Assembly: GCA_026394075.1 (NCBI GenBank)
Contig: JAPKYX010000215.1
Coordinates: forward strand, 1 to 39,380
Direction: 5' to 3'
DNA: 39,380 bases
Source of the DNA: Acidobacteriota bacterium
Lineage (GTDB): Bacteria > Acidobacteriota > Terriglobia > Bryobacterales > Bryobacteraceae
Shown: positions 1-9,075 of the stretch, piece after piece
Layout: each line of letters begins with the position of its first letter
Numbering within the stretch: position 1 is the stretch's first letter
Made by a program: the position numbers and the translations under genes
Notes under the pieces: generated by a model
Seen by the model: the letters and a program-made list of their open reading frames with translations, nothing else
Databases searched by the model: none
Told to the model about the DNA's origin: nothing

Positions 1-2
1 CG

Positions 3-1645
3 CTGGCCGCTGGTGCGCCACCCGCCGATGGAGCAGCCGTATTTGCCAGTCGTTGCGCCGCCTGCCACCGGGAAGGTAGCGAGACCCGCGCCCCTTTGCC
101 CGCCGTGCTGAAGCAGCTCAGCCGGGAGGCCATGATGAAGGCGCTCACCACCGGCAGCATGAAGGAACAGGGCAGCCAGTTGACCGAGGAAGAGCGGGCG
201 GCAGTGGTCACCTTCGCCGCCTCCAGCCTGGACGCCACCACCGGCACCGCCAACACCTGCCCAGCGCCGATGCCGAAGCTGTCAAAGTTTGCAGGCTGGC
301 AAGGCTGGAGCCCCAGCCCCGGCAATACCCGCTATCTGCCCATCACGCTCGATCCCACCAAGCTGAAGCTGGCCTGGGCGTTTGGCCATGCGGGCTCCGC
401 CAATGCGAACGGCCAACCCGCCGTCGTCGATGGCGTGGTATTTGTCGGTGGCGAAAAGGGCATCCTGACCGCCCTCGATAGCCGGACCGGCTGTGAGCAC
501 TGGCGCTTCTCCGCCGAGGCCACCGTGCGGACCTCCGTGCTGTTCCACCGCGGCCTAGCCTTGTTTGCCGATACCAAAACCAATGTCTACGGCGTCGATG
601 CGCAGACGGGCAAGCAGCTGTGGAAAGTGAAGCTGGACCCGCATCCGTTTGCCCGCATCACCGGCACGCCCGCGTTGCACGAAGGACGGCTCTACGTGCC
701 CATCTCCTCCGCCGAAGAAGTCCCCGCTGGCAGCATTTCCTGATCCCGGAAGCACCGCAGCCGACGACGAAAAACTCCGCCGGCACGCAGCTCTATGGAC
801 CGGCCGGAGCCGCCATCTGGCTAACCCCCACCATCGACCCGGCGCGCAAGCTGCTCTACGTCGGCACCGGCAACTCCTACACGGACCCGCCCAGCCCCTA
901 CAGCGACGCGATCGTCGCGCTGGATCTGGCGACGGGCGAGCGCAAGTGGCACCAACAGCTGACGCCTAACGACCGCTGGAACCTGGCCTGCGTCTCGCCC
1001 TTCAAAGCCAACTGCCCGCCTGAAGCCGGCGAAGATTACGACTTCGGCGCCTCCCCGTTGCTGGTGGGCAAGCTGCTGATCGCCGGGCAGAAGTCCGGGA
1101 TCGTCCATGCGCTAGACCCTGATCAGGCCGGCAAGATCGTCTGGCAGACCCGGGTGGGCAAGGGCGGCTCGCTGGGCGGCGTCGAGTTCGGCATTGGTGC
1201 CGACGCCCGCGCCGTCTACGTCCCCGTCTCCGATTTCAACGGCCGCAATCCCACGGCGGGCGGCGGCCTGTACGCGCTGCAAATTGGCACGGGCGAGAAG
1301 TTGTGGCACACGCCCGCCCCGGAACTAACCTGCAAAGGGACACCGGCCTGCAACGCCGCCCAGATGGCTCCGCCGACGATTCTCCAGAACATCGTCTTCT
1401 CCGGCTCCATGGACGGCCACCTGCGCGCCTACGATTCCAAGACCGGCGCCATTGTCTGGGACTTCGACACGCTCAAACCCTTCGACACGGTCAACCACGT
1501 CCCGGCCAAAGGCGGTTCCCTCAACTCAACCGGCCCGGTCATCGTCGGCTCCGGAGGCCCCGGCACGATGCTGTTCGTCCAATCCGGCTACGGGTCACTA
1601 GGCGGCATGCCGGGCAATGTGCTGCTGGCGTTCCGGGTGGAGTGA
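3..1645 (+). pseudogene. Cytochrome c-PQQ quinoprotein (PVA-dehydrogenase-like), frameshifted, 5'-partial
   Basis: The gene enters from the left edge. From base 3 the frame reads a class I cytochrome c segment with haem motif CAACH, then a PQQ-type eight-blade propeller ([31 protein letters not shown]). This order is typical of periplasmic polyvinyl-alcohol-dehydrogenase-like quinoproteins, which oxidise alcohols and pass electrons to their own haem. The frame runs to a stop at 743. The remaining propeller ([58 protein letters not shown]) continues in another frame to 1645. Around 719-735 the text jumps from SSAEEVP to WQHFLIPE. From memory, family members carry about two dozen more residues there, so the lesion is a small out-of-frame deletion. 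Everything outside the junction looks conserved, which fits either a very recent mutation or an assembly error. Whether the protein is made is unknown. Confidence 0.85.
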
Positions 1646-1655
1646 GGCAAACCGT

Positions 1656-1814
1656 CTCACGCTGAGCCGCGACAGAATGGAGCGGAGTGCCCTCCTATCC
1701 ACCCAAGCTCGAGGCACCCGGGCACCGCATGTTCGTCGTCAGTGGGCCTCGTCACTCCGGGTCCGTGGCGGTCACTCGACCACTCCGCTCCATTCTGTCG
1801 CGGCTCGGCGTGAG
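1656..1814. repeat. 34-bp inverted repeat (33/34 match) between the two quinoprotein genes
   Basis: The arm at 1656-1689 is the reverse complement of 1781-1814 with one mismatch (position 1663), and 91 bp lie between them. The arms contain the core GAGCCGCGAC-N5-GGAGCGG. A third, diverged copy of the core sits at 5581-5603. Arms this long could form a cruciform or RNA hairpin, or be a pair of dispersed REP/BIME-like units. No transposase is nearby, and the spacer has no convincing gene. Confidence 0.85.
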
Positions 1815-1917
1815 GCAGTTGCTTGAGCTCAGCGCGATCACTGGCCTTTGCCGGACGCCGTCTGAGCCCCCACTTCTCCCATCCACCCTGAACCGCGTAT
1901 CATCCTTCAAGAGACTA

Positions 1918-3798
1918 ATGTTGACTCCACGTACCCGGCTCACCGCTCTTTTCCTGACCCTCAGCTGCTTCGCCACCGCCCAGAATGGCCCCGAAACCGC
2001 TCTTCGACCTGACAAGCAGTTCCGCAAAACCGTCATCACCGACGGGCTCGCCGGACCTTGGGAGATCACCTGGGGGCCGGATGCCAAGATCTGGGTGACA
2101 GAGCGGACCGGTAAGCGGATCACGCGCGTCGATCCGGTCTCAGGCGAACGCAAAGTGGCCGCCACGATTGATGAGGTCTACGCCCCCGGCGGCCAGGACG
2201 GCCTGCTGGGCATGGCGCTGCACCCGCAACTGGCGAAGGGCACGGGCCAGGATTACGTCTACGTCTTCTACACCTACATCGATCAGGCCAAGGGTCCAGA
2301 CCCCAACATCACCGACCCCAACAGCCGCTACCGCTTCCTCTACGGCAAGATTGTCCGGCTCACCTACAACGCCCAAACCGGCCTGCTCGCGCAACCCCAG
2401 ACCGTGATCGACGGCCTCCCCGCGGGCAATGACCACAATGCCGGACGCCTGAAGTTTGGGCCGGACCAGAAGCTCTATCTCACCATCGGTGACCAGGGCC
2501 ACAATCAGTTGGCCAACGTCTGCCTGGCCGTGCAGTCACAGCGTCTGCCAACCGCGAAGGAGCTGGCGGCCAAGGATTACGTTTCTTACCAGGGCAAGTC
2601 CCTGCGGATCAACCTGGACGGTTCGATCCCGGCCGACAACCCCAAGATCGAAGGGATCGTCAGCCACGTCTACACGCTGGGCCATCGCAACCCGCAAGGT
2701 CTCGATTTCGCCCCGGACGGCACGATCTACTCCTCTGAGCAAGGCCCCAAGAGTGACGACGAGGTAAATGTCCTCAAGCCGGGTGGCAACTATGGCTGGC
2801 CCAACGTGGCCGGATTCAGGGACGGCAAAGCCTACGAGTTCGCGCGCTGGGCCGAGGCGACCACGCCCTGCTCCCAGCTGAAGTTCAGCGATCTGGCGAT
2901 TCACCCCTCCGTCCCGCGCGAGCCGGAATCAGCGTTCACGAAGCCCATGGTGGACCCGCTGGCGACGCTGTTCACCGTGCCCACCGGCAGCAACTTTGAA
3001 GATGCCGCCTGCCAGGGCATCAACTACATCTGCTGGCCCACCGTCGCAGTCTCCAGCGTCGAGCATTACCATGCGAAAGGCATCCCCGGCTGGGATCGCG
3101 TGCTGCTGGTGACGGCCTTGAAGCGCGGTTCGCTCTACGTCGTGCCTTTGAAGGCCGATGGCCAGTCCGCCGCCGGGTTCATCTCCCGCTACTTCTGGTC
3201 AGAGAACCGCTACCGTGACACCGCCGTCAGCCCCGATGGCCGGACCATCTACGTCGCCACGGACCCCAGCGGTCTGGCCGGAACCGCCGCCGGCGGCACC
3301 ACTCGCCGCATGCAGAACCCCGGCGCCATCCTGGCCTTCACCTACGTCGGCCCCAATGGCCCGGGCGGCCCCGCCAATGGCGTCCTCGAAGCCCCGCAGG
3401 TTTCACAGAACAAACCCGCCACTGAAGATCTGCGCGGAGAGATGGTGGTCAACGGCATCGCGCCGCAGTTCACCGCCGCGCAAGCCGCCGCCGGAAAGGT
3501 GGCCTACAACTCCAACTGCGCCGTCTGCCACGGCAACACCGGCACCAACGGCACCATGGGCACGCCGCTGGGTGGTGAGTACTTCAAGAAAACCTGGTCC
3601 GGCCGCAGCGTCAAGGCTCTGGTGGAAAAGTCCCGTAAGACCATGCCGCCCTCAGCCCCCAATTCCCTGCCCGGCGACACCTACGAGAGCATCGTGGCCT
3701 ACATCCTGGAATTGAACGGCGGGCCCGCAGGCCCCGCACCGCTGGCCAGTGGCGATGAGGCGGCGGGCCGGATGGTGATCAAGGTACCGGCGAAGTAA
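1918..3798 (+). CDS. PQQ-dependent sugar dehydrogenase with C-terminal cytochrome c
   Basis: A 626-residue exported quinoprotein. The ATG at 1918 is chosen because it opens a clean signal peptide (LTALFLTLSCFATAQ); the open frame upstream crosses the inverted repeat and is not protein-like. Residues ~35-480 match the soluble glucose/sorbosone dehydrogenase propeller (LKFGPDQKLYLTIGDQGHN, LGHRNPQGLDFAPDGTIYSS, DEVNVLKPGGNYGWPNV), which uses PQQ and Ca2+ to oxidise aldose sugars. A C-terminal class I cytochrome c has the motif CAVCH at residues 534-538 and a candidate Met ligand in KTMPPSAP, so electrons can leave through a covalent haem. A TATCAT hexamer at 1898-1903 could be the -10, leaving a short leader. 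It is probably periplasmic. It lies next to a second, broken quinoprotein gene. The sugar substrate cannot be read from sequence. Confidence 0.9.
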   Translation: MLTPRTRLTALFLTLSCFATAQNGPETALRPDKQFRKTVITDGLAGPWEITWGPDAKIWVTERTGKRITRVDPVSGERKVAATIDEVYAPGGQDGLLGMALHPQLAKGTGQDYVYVFYTYIDQAKGPDPNITDPNSRYRFLYGKIVRLTYNAQTGLLAQPQTVIDGLPAGNDHNAGRLKFGPDQKLYLTIGDQGHNQLANVCLAVQSQRLPTAKELAAKDYVSYQGKSLRINLDGSIPADNPKIEGIVSHVYTLGHRNPQGLDFAPDGTIYSSEQGPKSDDEVNVLKPGGNYGWPNVAGFRDGKAYEFARWAEATTPCSQLKFSDLAIHPSVPREPESAFTKPMVDPLATLFTVPTGSNFEDAACQGINYICWPTVAVSSVEHYHAKGIPGWDRVLLVTALKRGSLYVVPLKADGQSAAGFISRYFWSENRYRDTAVSPDGRTIYVATDPSGLAGTAAGGTTRRMQNPGAILAFTYVGPNGPGGPANGVLEAPQVSQNKPATEDLRGEMVVNGIAPQFTAAQAAAGKVAYNSNCAVCHGNTGTNGTMGTPLGGEYFKKTWSGRSVKALVEKSRKTMPPSAPNSLPGDTYESIVAYILELNGGPAGPAPLASGDEAAGRMVIKVPAK

Positions 3799-3852
3799 AG
3801 TCGAGGCGCTGATTCTACCCTTCATGATACATTTATAGAAAGGTAGAACGCT

Positions 3853-4110
3853 ATGCCCATTAGCATCAAGAGCGAGCAGACTGAGCGGGTGGCCCGCCAA
3901 CTGGTGGAACTCACGGGCGAGACCCTGACCGAAGCCATTCGCGCCGCCGTTGTCGAGCGCTACGACCGGTTGAACCGCACGCGGAGCCCTCTACGGTTGG
4001 CTGATGAACTGCATGCCATCGCGCTGCGCTGCGCCCGGCGCCCGGTGATTTCCACTCTCACCGATGACGAAATCCTGGGCTATGACGACCGGGGAGTTCC
4101 GACGCGATGA
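3853..4110 (+). CDS. vapB: VapB-type antitoxin (Rv0623/PSK-like)
   Basis: An 85-residue protein starting MPISIKSEQTERVARQL, matching the VapB family whose N-terminal ribbon-helix-helix region binds the operator and whose C-terminus masks the toxin. A purine-rich site (AAAGG, ~3839-3843) lies about 9 nt before the ATG, and TATAGA at 3834-3839 is a possible -10 on an AT-rich patch. Its last codons overlap the toxin gene by 4 bp (ATGA), the usual translational coupling. VapB-VapC complexes normally repress their own promoter; no operator palindrome was identified. Confidence 0.88.
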   Translation: MPISIKSEQTERVARQLVELTGETLTEAIRAAVVERYDRLNRTRSPLRLADELHAIALRCARRPVISTLTDDEILGYDDRGVPTR

Positions 4111-4499
4111 CGATCGACACTTCCGCCGTGCTCGCCATCCTGCAAGATGAGCCGGAACGCGGGGAGTTCGTTTCGCTCCTTGAGGATGCACCGCGTAAGG
4201 TGATGTCGGCCGTTTCCGTCCTGGAGGCGGCGATGGTGCTGGAGGGCCGCTATGGCGAAGACGCGGGTGCCGATCTTGATCAGTTCCTGCTGCGGGCGGC
4301 GGTCGAGATCGTGCCGTTTAGTGAAGACCAGTTGCGAGTGGCCCGAACCGCCTTTCGGCGTTTCGGCAAAGGCCGTCATCCGGCTGGACTGAACTTCGGA
4401 GACTGTGCGTCGTTCGCATTGGCCCGCTGGTCGGGTGAGCCGCTGCTCTACAAGGGGCAGGACTTTACGGCGACCGATGTCCCCCGCGTCCGAGAGTGA
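4107..4499 (+). CDS. vapC: VapC-type PIN-domain ribonuclease toxin
   Basis: A 130-residue PIN-domain toxin. The N-terminus MTIDTSAVLAILQDEPE holds the first acidic residue (D4). SAVSVLEAAMVLEGR supplies the conserved Glu, NFGDCASFALA a central Asp and YKGQDFTATDV the last Asp. Together these make the Mg2+ site of VapC endoribonucleases, which cut tRNA or rRNA and arrest growth. The length is normal and all acidic positions are present, so it should be active if released from the antitoxin encoded 4 bp upstream. Its stop overlaps a possible GTG start for the radical SAM gene, but that gene probably has its own promoter. Confidence 0.9.
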   Translation: MTIDTSAVLAILQDEPERGEFVSLLEDAPRKVMSAVSVLEAAMVLEGRYGEDAGADLDQFLLRAAVEIVPFSEDQLRVARTAFRRFGKGRHPAGLNFGDCASFALARWSGEPLLYKGQDFTATDVPRVRE

Positions 4500-4570
4500 G
4501 CCTCATGGAAGTTTTCCGCGATGCCCCCGGCGTAATCCGACTTCCGGTCGATATTCTCCGCCAATCCCGT

Positions 4571-4576
4571 TATACT
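4571..4576 (+). promoter_or_regulatory. -10 hexamer TATACT for radical SAM gene (leaderless)
   Basis: TATACT is followed by exactly 6 nt and then a TTG codon at 4583 in the radical SAM frame. No good -35 is seen. The spacing matches several other gene starts in this window, so transcription would begin at the start codon. Confidence 0.55.
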
Positions 4577-4582
4577 GACAGT

Positions 4583-5572
4583 TTGTGCCGCATTCCGAAC
4601 TCAAGGAAACTGATCGGGAAAGGACTGCTGTCCACCGATCATGTCGTACAGGCGCATATCATCCCCATCCGGCGCTGCAACCTGGATTGCGGCTACTGCA
4701 ACGAGTACGACGATTTTTCCGCTCCGGTACCGCTGGAAAAGATGTTTTCGCGCATCGATGCCTTAGGGCGCTTGGGCGCGACGCTGATCACGATTTCCGG
4801 CGGCGAGCCGCTGCTGCACCCCGATATTGAAAAGATCATCGCCCGCATCCGGTCCAACGGTGCCATTGCGGGCATGATCACCAACGGCTTCCTGCTCAAT
4901 AAGGACAAGATCGAGGCGCTGAACGACGCGGGCCTCGACCACCTGCAGATCTCGATCGACAACGTCACCCCGGACGACGTCTCAAAGAAGAGCCTCAAAA
5001 CGCTCGACTTGCGCCTGAAGTGGCTGGCCGAGTACGCGCTGTTCCACGTCAACATCAACTCCGTCATCGGCGCCGGTGTGCGCAACCCGCAGGATGCCTG
5101 GACGGTGGCGACGCGCGCCATCGAACTGGGCCTCAGCTCCACGGTGGGCATCATCCACGACGGCAGTGGCCAATTGAAGGCGCTCGCCCCCGAATCGAAG
5201 GAAGTCTTCCACAAGATCCGCGCCCTATCCAAACGCAGCTACGCCCGGTTCAACGGCTTCCAGGAAGCCATCGCCGAAGGCCGCACCAACGACTGGAAGT
5301 GCCGCGCCGGCGCCCGCTACCTCTACGTCTGCGAAGACGGCCTGGTGCACTACTGCAGCCAGCAACGCGGCTACCCCGGCAAGCCGGTAGAAGAGTACAC
5401 CGTTGACGACGTCCGTCGCGAGTACAAGACCAAGAAGGGCTGCGCCCCCTCCTGCACCGTCAGCTGCGTCCACCAGACCTCCCTCATCGATTTCTGGCGC
5501 GACAAACAGACCCTGGAGCCCGTGCCCATGCCCGAAAAAGAGCTGGTGCAGATCCAGGGCGTCGGTCAGTAG
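4583..5572 (+). CDS. Radical SAM protein with SPASM-like C-terminal cysteines
   Basis: The cluster motif CNLDCGYC (CX3CX2C) binds the SAM-cleaving [4Fe-4S] cluster, followed by the GGEP motif (ISGGEPLLHPD) and later barrel strands (ITNGFLL, LDHLQISID). The C-terminus has further cysteines (WKCRAG, YVCEDGLVHYCSQQRG, KKGCAPSCTVSCVHQ), as in SPASM/twitch proteins that hold auxiliary Fe-S clusters, the MoaA/PqqE superfamily. I chose TTG 4583 because TATACT sits 6 nt before it; alternatives are GTG 4496, overlapping vapC by 4 bp, and ATG 4505. Residues after ~15 are unambiguous. No precursor peptide or partner enzyme is adjacent, so the substrate is unknown; a role in peptide or cofactor modification is only a family-level guess. 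A GAGCCGCGAC repeat follows the stop. Confidence 0.82.
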   Translation: MCRIPNSRKLIGKGLLSTDHVVQAHIIPIRRCNLDCGYCNEYDDFSAPVPLEKMFSRIDALGRLGATLITISGGEPLLHPDIEKIIARIRSNGAIAGMITNGFLLNKDKIEALNDAGLDHLQISIDNVTPDDVSKKSLKTLDLRLKWLAEYALFHVNINSVIGAGVRNPQDAWTVATRAIELGLSSTVGIIHDGSGQLKALAPESKEVFHKIRALSKRSYARFNGFQEAIAEGRTNDWKCRAGARYLYVCEDGLVHYCSQQRGYPGKPVEEYTVDDVRREYKTKKGCAPSCTVSCVHQTSLIDFWRDKQTLEPVPMPEKELVQIQGVGQ

Positions 5573-5580
5573 CCGTAACC

Positions 5581-5603
5581 GAGCCGCGACGGCAACGGAG
5601 CGG
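5581..5603 (+). repeat. Third copy of GAGCCGCGAC...GGAGCGG dispersed repeat
   Basis: The sequence matches the core of the inverted repeat at 1656-1814 (GAGCCGCGAC, 6 variable bases, GGAGCGG). It lies between the radical SAM stop and the convergent antitoxin gene. It looks like a dispersed intergenic element; function unknown. Confidence 0.6.
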
Positions 5604-5616
5604 TCTGCAGGTCGCC

Positions 5617-5910
5617 CTACGCCACTGGCTCGATGGACAGCTTCAGCCCAACGGCACCCAGGATCGCGGTCAAGCTTTGCACGGAAGGATTGCCCTTCTC
5701 GGACAATGTTCGGTAGAGGCTCTCGCGGTTCAGTTTTGCCCGCCGGGAGACGGCCATGAAGCCACCATTGGCTTCGGCGACGTCCCGCAGTGCCAGCAGA
5801 AAGACGCGAGGGTCAGGGTCTTCCAGGCACGCCTTCAAGTACTCGGCCGACAACTCGGGGTCCTTCAACCGCTCATGCAGGCCAGCGACGTAGTCTTCAG
5901 TCCTTGGCAT
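5617..5910 (-). CDS. HTH antitoxin of RelE-like TA pair (addiction module antidote family)
   Basis: A 97-residue protein with a C-terminal helix-turn-helix (FMAVSRRAKLNRESLYRTLS, then NPSVQSLTAILGAVGL), as in the HigA-like 'putative addiction module antidote' family. It overlaps the upstream toxin gene by 14 bp (5897-5910). The order is therefore toxin first and antitoxin second, as usual for this family. It should neutralise the toxin and bind DNA at the operon promoter. The start MPRTEDYVAGLHERLKDPE is typical, with the protein-binding N-terminus ahead of the HTH. Confidence 0.87.
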   Translation of the reverse strand: MPRTEDYVAGLHERLKDPELSAEYLKACLEDPDPRVFLLALRDVAEANGGFMAVSRRAKLNRESLYRTLSEKGNPSVQSLTAILGAVGLKLSIEPVA

Positions 5911-6232
5911 TCAGGTACTCCTTCCACAATGCTTGCGCCCGCGCAATGTCTTTCGCCTGGCTCCGCTTGGATCCACCGGCCAGCAAGATGATCACCTTCG
6001 CCCCGTCCCGTCCGAAATAAATGCGGAGGCCCGGCCCGAAGTCGATGCGCAACTCCGAGACGCCGCCGCCCACGGCCTTGTGATCCCCCATCAATCCCAG
6101 CCGCACTCGCGCCAAGCGGGCCGCAACAATTGCCACGGCCCGATTGTCACAGAGACTGTCGAGCCAAGCGTCGAAGGGCGAGGGACCATCCTCATGAGGG
6201 TTGAACTTGCGAAGTTCGAGCGGCCCAATCAC
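5897..6232 (-). CDS. RelE/ParE-family toxin (addiction module killer protein)
   Basis: A 111-residue protein starting at GTG 6232. It shows the pattern of the 'addiction module killer' RelE-like family: FDAWLDSLCDNRAVAIVAAR, then GVSELRIDFGPGLRIYFGRDG, then the terminal KDIARAQALWKEYL. Members are ribosome-dependent mRNA endonucleases or gyrase inhibitors; which applies here cannot be told. TACACT lies 10 nt before the GTG and could be the -10 of the toxin-antitoxin operon, giving a leader of only a few bases. Confidence 0.87.
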   Translation of the reverse strand: MIGPLELRKFNPHEDGPSPFDAWLDSLCDNRAVAIVAARLARVRLGLMGDHKAVGGGVSELRIDFGPGLRIYFGRDGAKVIILLAGGSKRSQAKDIARAQALWKEYLNAKD

Positions 6233-6333
6233 TTACCAAATGAGTGTAGCCCATGGGCTACAGAGCGTCAATCGGATGAGCGGACCATCCTCAATCACAT
6301 TCCGCAATTGGCTGGGCAAACGAGATTTCGCCC

Positions 6334-6339
6334 TATACT
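6334..6339 (+). promoter_or_regulatory. -10 hexamer TATACT, leaderless start for coiled-coil gene
   Basis: TATACT is followed by 6 nt (GAGAGC) and the ATG at 6346. There is no Shine-Dalgarno sequence at a workable distance, because the predicted transcript starts at the ATG. Confidence 0.6.
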
Positions 6340-6345
6340 GAGAGC

Positions 6346-6558
6346 ATGACGATCGATCAGCGCATCGAATTCCTGTTGCAGTCCATCGAGTCTCATGACC
6401 GGCAAATCGGCGAACTCACCTATCAGATCGGTGAGTTGAAAGAATCAGTCGTCAAGCTGGTGGCGGTCACCAATGAGGACGCGACATCCATCCGAACGCT
6501 GGCGCGCGTTGCCGAAGCGCACGAAAGTCGGATCTCTTCTCTTGAAGACGGACAGTAA
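6346..6558 (+). CDS. Small coiled-coil protein, unknown function
   Basis: A 70-residue protein with heptad-like hydrophobic spacing over nearly its whole length (IEFLLQSIESHDRQIGELTY, then IGELKESVVKLVAV). There is no signal peptide or membrane segment. The composition (acidic, Gln- and Ser-containing, no Cys) fits a cytoplasmic oligomerising helix. A TATACT hexamer 6 nt before the ATG supports it as a real gene. I recall similar short coiled-coil proteins in acidobacterial genomes, but no function. It is followed after 45 bp by the MotA/TolQ-like gene, which could be co-transcribed. Confidence 0.65.
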   Translation: MTIDQRIEFLLQSIESHDRQIGELTYQIGELKESVVKLVAVTNEDATSIRTLARVAEAHESRISSLEDGQ

Positions 6559-6603
6559 CTCGCAGCAGGAACCTAGCCCCCATCGCCGGTGTCAAAGAGG
6601 CAA

Positions 6604-6990
6604 ATGGCCTCACTACAGCACGCCGACATCCTGCAACTAGTGGAGCGCGCCGCCGACCGAAGACGCCGAACGGTCCGGCTCGAATTGCAACGCGGCGTGA
6701 GTGGCTTGGGGGCCTCTGTGGTGAACGCACCGCTGCTGGGTCTACTCGCCACAGTGTTGTGGATGATCGTTTCGTTTGTGAGCTGCTGCGAAAGCAAGGC
6801 GTGGAGTTGCCTGGCTGTCTTCGAGACACTTGGACGTGCGTTCGCGCCGACCATGCTGGGTTTGCTGATTGCCGTCCCGAGCTACTGGGTGTATCGCTAC
6901 CTTGGGAATCAGCTGGAATCACTGGATCATGAAATGCGGTTGGGCATCAGCGAGCTCGCAAAGCAACTTCGCGCGTTCCACCGCAGCTAA
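6604..6990 (+). CDS. Short MotA/TolQ/ExbB-like proton channel protein
   Basis: A 128-residue protein starting at ATG 6604, with AAAGAGG just upstream; GTG 6589 is an alternative. It has two hydrophobic helices in the family pattern: APLLGLLATVLWMIVSF, then LGRAFAPTMLGLLIAVPSYW, followed by a cytoplasmic helix (GNQLESLDHEMRLGISELAK). Family members are stator units that couple proton flow to an outer-membrane or motor partner. Typical ExbB/TolQ proteins exceed 200 residues and have an extra N-terminal membrane helix, absent here. The unusual SCCESKAWSC stretch lies in the loop. No ExbD/TolR partner is adjacent, so it may be a truncated paralogue or a compact variant. It is convergent with mdh. 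Confidence 0.7.
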   Translation: MASLQHADILQLVERAADRRRRTVRLELQRGVSGLGASVVNAPLLGLLATVLWMIVSFVSCCESKAWSCLAVFETLGRAFAPTMLGLLIAVPSYWVYRYLGNQLESLDHEMRLGISELAKQLRAFHRS

Positions 6991-7020
6991 CCCCCAGCGG
7001 CCCTCCAAAAACAAAAAGAA

Positions 7021-7046
7021 AGCCCGAGCAGCTTCCTGCCCGGGCT
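7021..7046 (-). terminator. Intrinsic terminator of mdh
   Basis: The sequence forms a hairpin: AGCCCG pairs with CGGGCT, GCAG pairs with CTGC, with one internal mismatch and a CTTC loop. On the minus strand the stem is followed by a T-rich run (TTTCTTTTTGTTTTT), so it terminates malate dehydrogenase. For the convergent plus-strand gene the T tract is weak. Confidence 0.85.
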
Positions 7047-7072
7047 TCCTGCTTCTCTTACTTTGAAGAGCC

Positions 7073-8050
<978 letters not shown>

Positions 8051-8083
8051 CAGCGAGACATCTTCCGGCAGAACTTCTATTTT

Positions 8084-8983
8084 ATGCGCATCATCCACCA
8101 TCCCGGGTACGACCCCCACTTCGGGCAACAGCACGTCTTCCCCTCCGTGAAATTTCAAATGGTCCGGGACCGCCTGTTGGGTGACTGCATCGCATCGGAA
8201 GCCGACCTGCTGCGGCCCGACCCGGCCTCCAACGACGACCTGCTGCTGGTCCACACGCCGGCCTGGGTGGACGCTCTAACGCACGGCACGTTGACCCACG
8301 CCCAGATCGTGCGTCTGGAGGTCCCTTATTCGCAAGCCATGGTGCGGGCGTTCCGGCTGATGGCGGGCGGCAGCATTCTGGCCGCGCAGTTGGCGCTCGA
8401 AGATGGCGTCGCCTATAACTGCGGCGGTGGATTCCACCATGCCTTTCCTGGCCACGGCGAGGGCTTCTGCGCGGTCAATGACGTTGCGGTGGCCATCCGC
8501 ACCCTGCAGCGCTCCGGCCGCATTACGCGCGCGATGGTGATCGATTGCGATGTCCACCACGGCAACGGCACGGCGGCGGTATTCGCCGATGACCCGACGG
8601 TCTTCACCATCTCGCTCCACCAGTTCAAGAACTACCCGGCGGTGAAGCCGCACTCCAATGTCGACGTCCACTTGAACAATGGCACCGGCGACGAGGAGTA
8701 CATCTCCATCCTGCGCCGCGTTTGCGAACGGACCATCCAGGAGTTTGCGCCGCAGCTGTTGCTCTATGTCGCGGGTGCTGACCCGTATGAGGAAGACCAG
8801 CTCGGCGGCCTGGCCTTAACCAGAGAAGGCTTGGCCGAACGTGACCGCGTGGTCATCTCGACGGCCCGCGGACTCGGCGTGCCGGTTGCGATCACGCTCG
8901 CCGGCGGCTACGCACAGCAGCTGGAAGATACGGTGGCGATTCATGCCGCCACCGCCAAAGTCGCTCAGGCCTGCCTGCGCTAG
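8084..8983 (+). CDS. Histone deacetylase family protein (AcuC/HDAC-like)
   Basis: A 299-residue Zn2+ amidohydrolase of the arginase/deacetylase fold. Visible active-site elements are the His pair in GGGFHHA (H118, H119), the metal ligands and second His dyad in IDCDVHHGNG (D156, H158), and the distal Asp in GADPYEEDQLGG (D233). YVAG and LAGGYA complete the pocket. The N-terminus IIHHPGYDPHFGQQHVFPSVK is that of the bacterial and class IV (HDAC11-like) proteins. Bacterial members remove acyl groups from lysines, polyamines or small molecules; the substrate here is unknown. There is no signal peptide, so it is cytoplasmic. It diverges from mdh and may share a regulatory repeat with it. Confidence 0.93.
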   Translation: MRIIHHPGYDPHFGQQHVFPSVKFQMVRDRLLGDCIASEADLLRPDPASNDDLLLVHTPAWVDALTHGTLTHAQIVRLEVPYSQAMVRAFRLMAGGSILAAQLALEDGVAYNCGGGFHHAFPGHGEGFCAVNDVAVAIRTLQRSGRITRAMVIDCDVHHGNGTAAVFADDPTVFTISLHQFKNYPAVKPHSNVDVHLNNGTGDEEYISILRRVCERTIQEFAPQLLLYVAGADPYEEDQLGGLALTREGLAERDRVVISTARGLGVPVAITLAGGYAQQLEDTVAIHAATAKVAQACLR

Positions 8984-9021
8984 GCCCAAATGACCGGGGG
9001 CCAGTGAAGGGCTGGTGCTCC

Positions 9022-9069
9022 CAGACAAGAGCTAGGGCAGACGAGGGCTAGGCCAGACAAGGCTAGGAT
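9022..9069 (+). repeat. Three 16-bp direct repeats ending in the nuclease -10 region
   Basis: Units at 9022-9037, 9038-9053 and 9054-9069 share CAGACRAGRGCTAGG with small changes. The last unit ends in TAGGAT (9064-9069), a -10-like hexamer 6 nt before the nuclease ATG. The array may be the product of local duplication or a regulator binding array. Confidence 0.75.
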
Positions 9070-9075
9070 AAGGAA

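Noticed and set aside
1687-1917. Extended N-terminus for the sugar dehydrogenase from base 1687
   Set aside because: It would translate the inverted repeat and hide the signal peptide; ATG 1918 gives a normal exported protein.
4496-5572. Radical SAM/SPASM-like gene as the core of a RiPP (modified peptide) cluster
   Set aside because: No short precursor-like gene, leader-binding domain, protease or transporter is adjacent; neighbours are TA modules. Left as substrate unknown.
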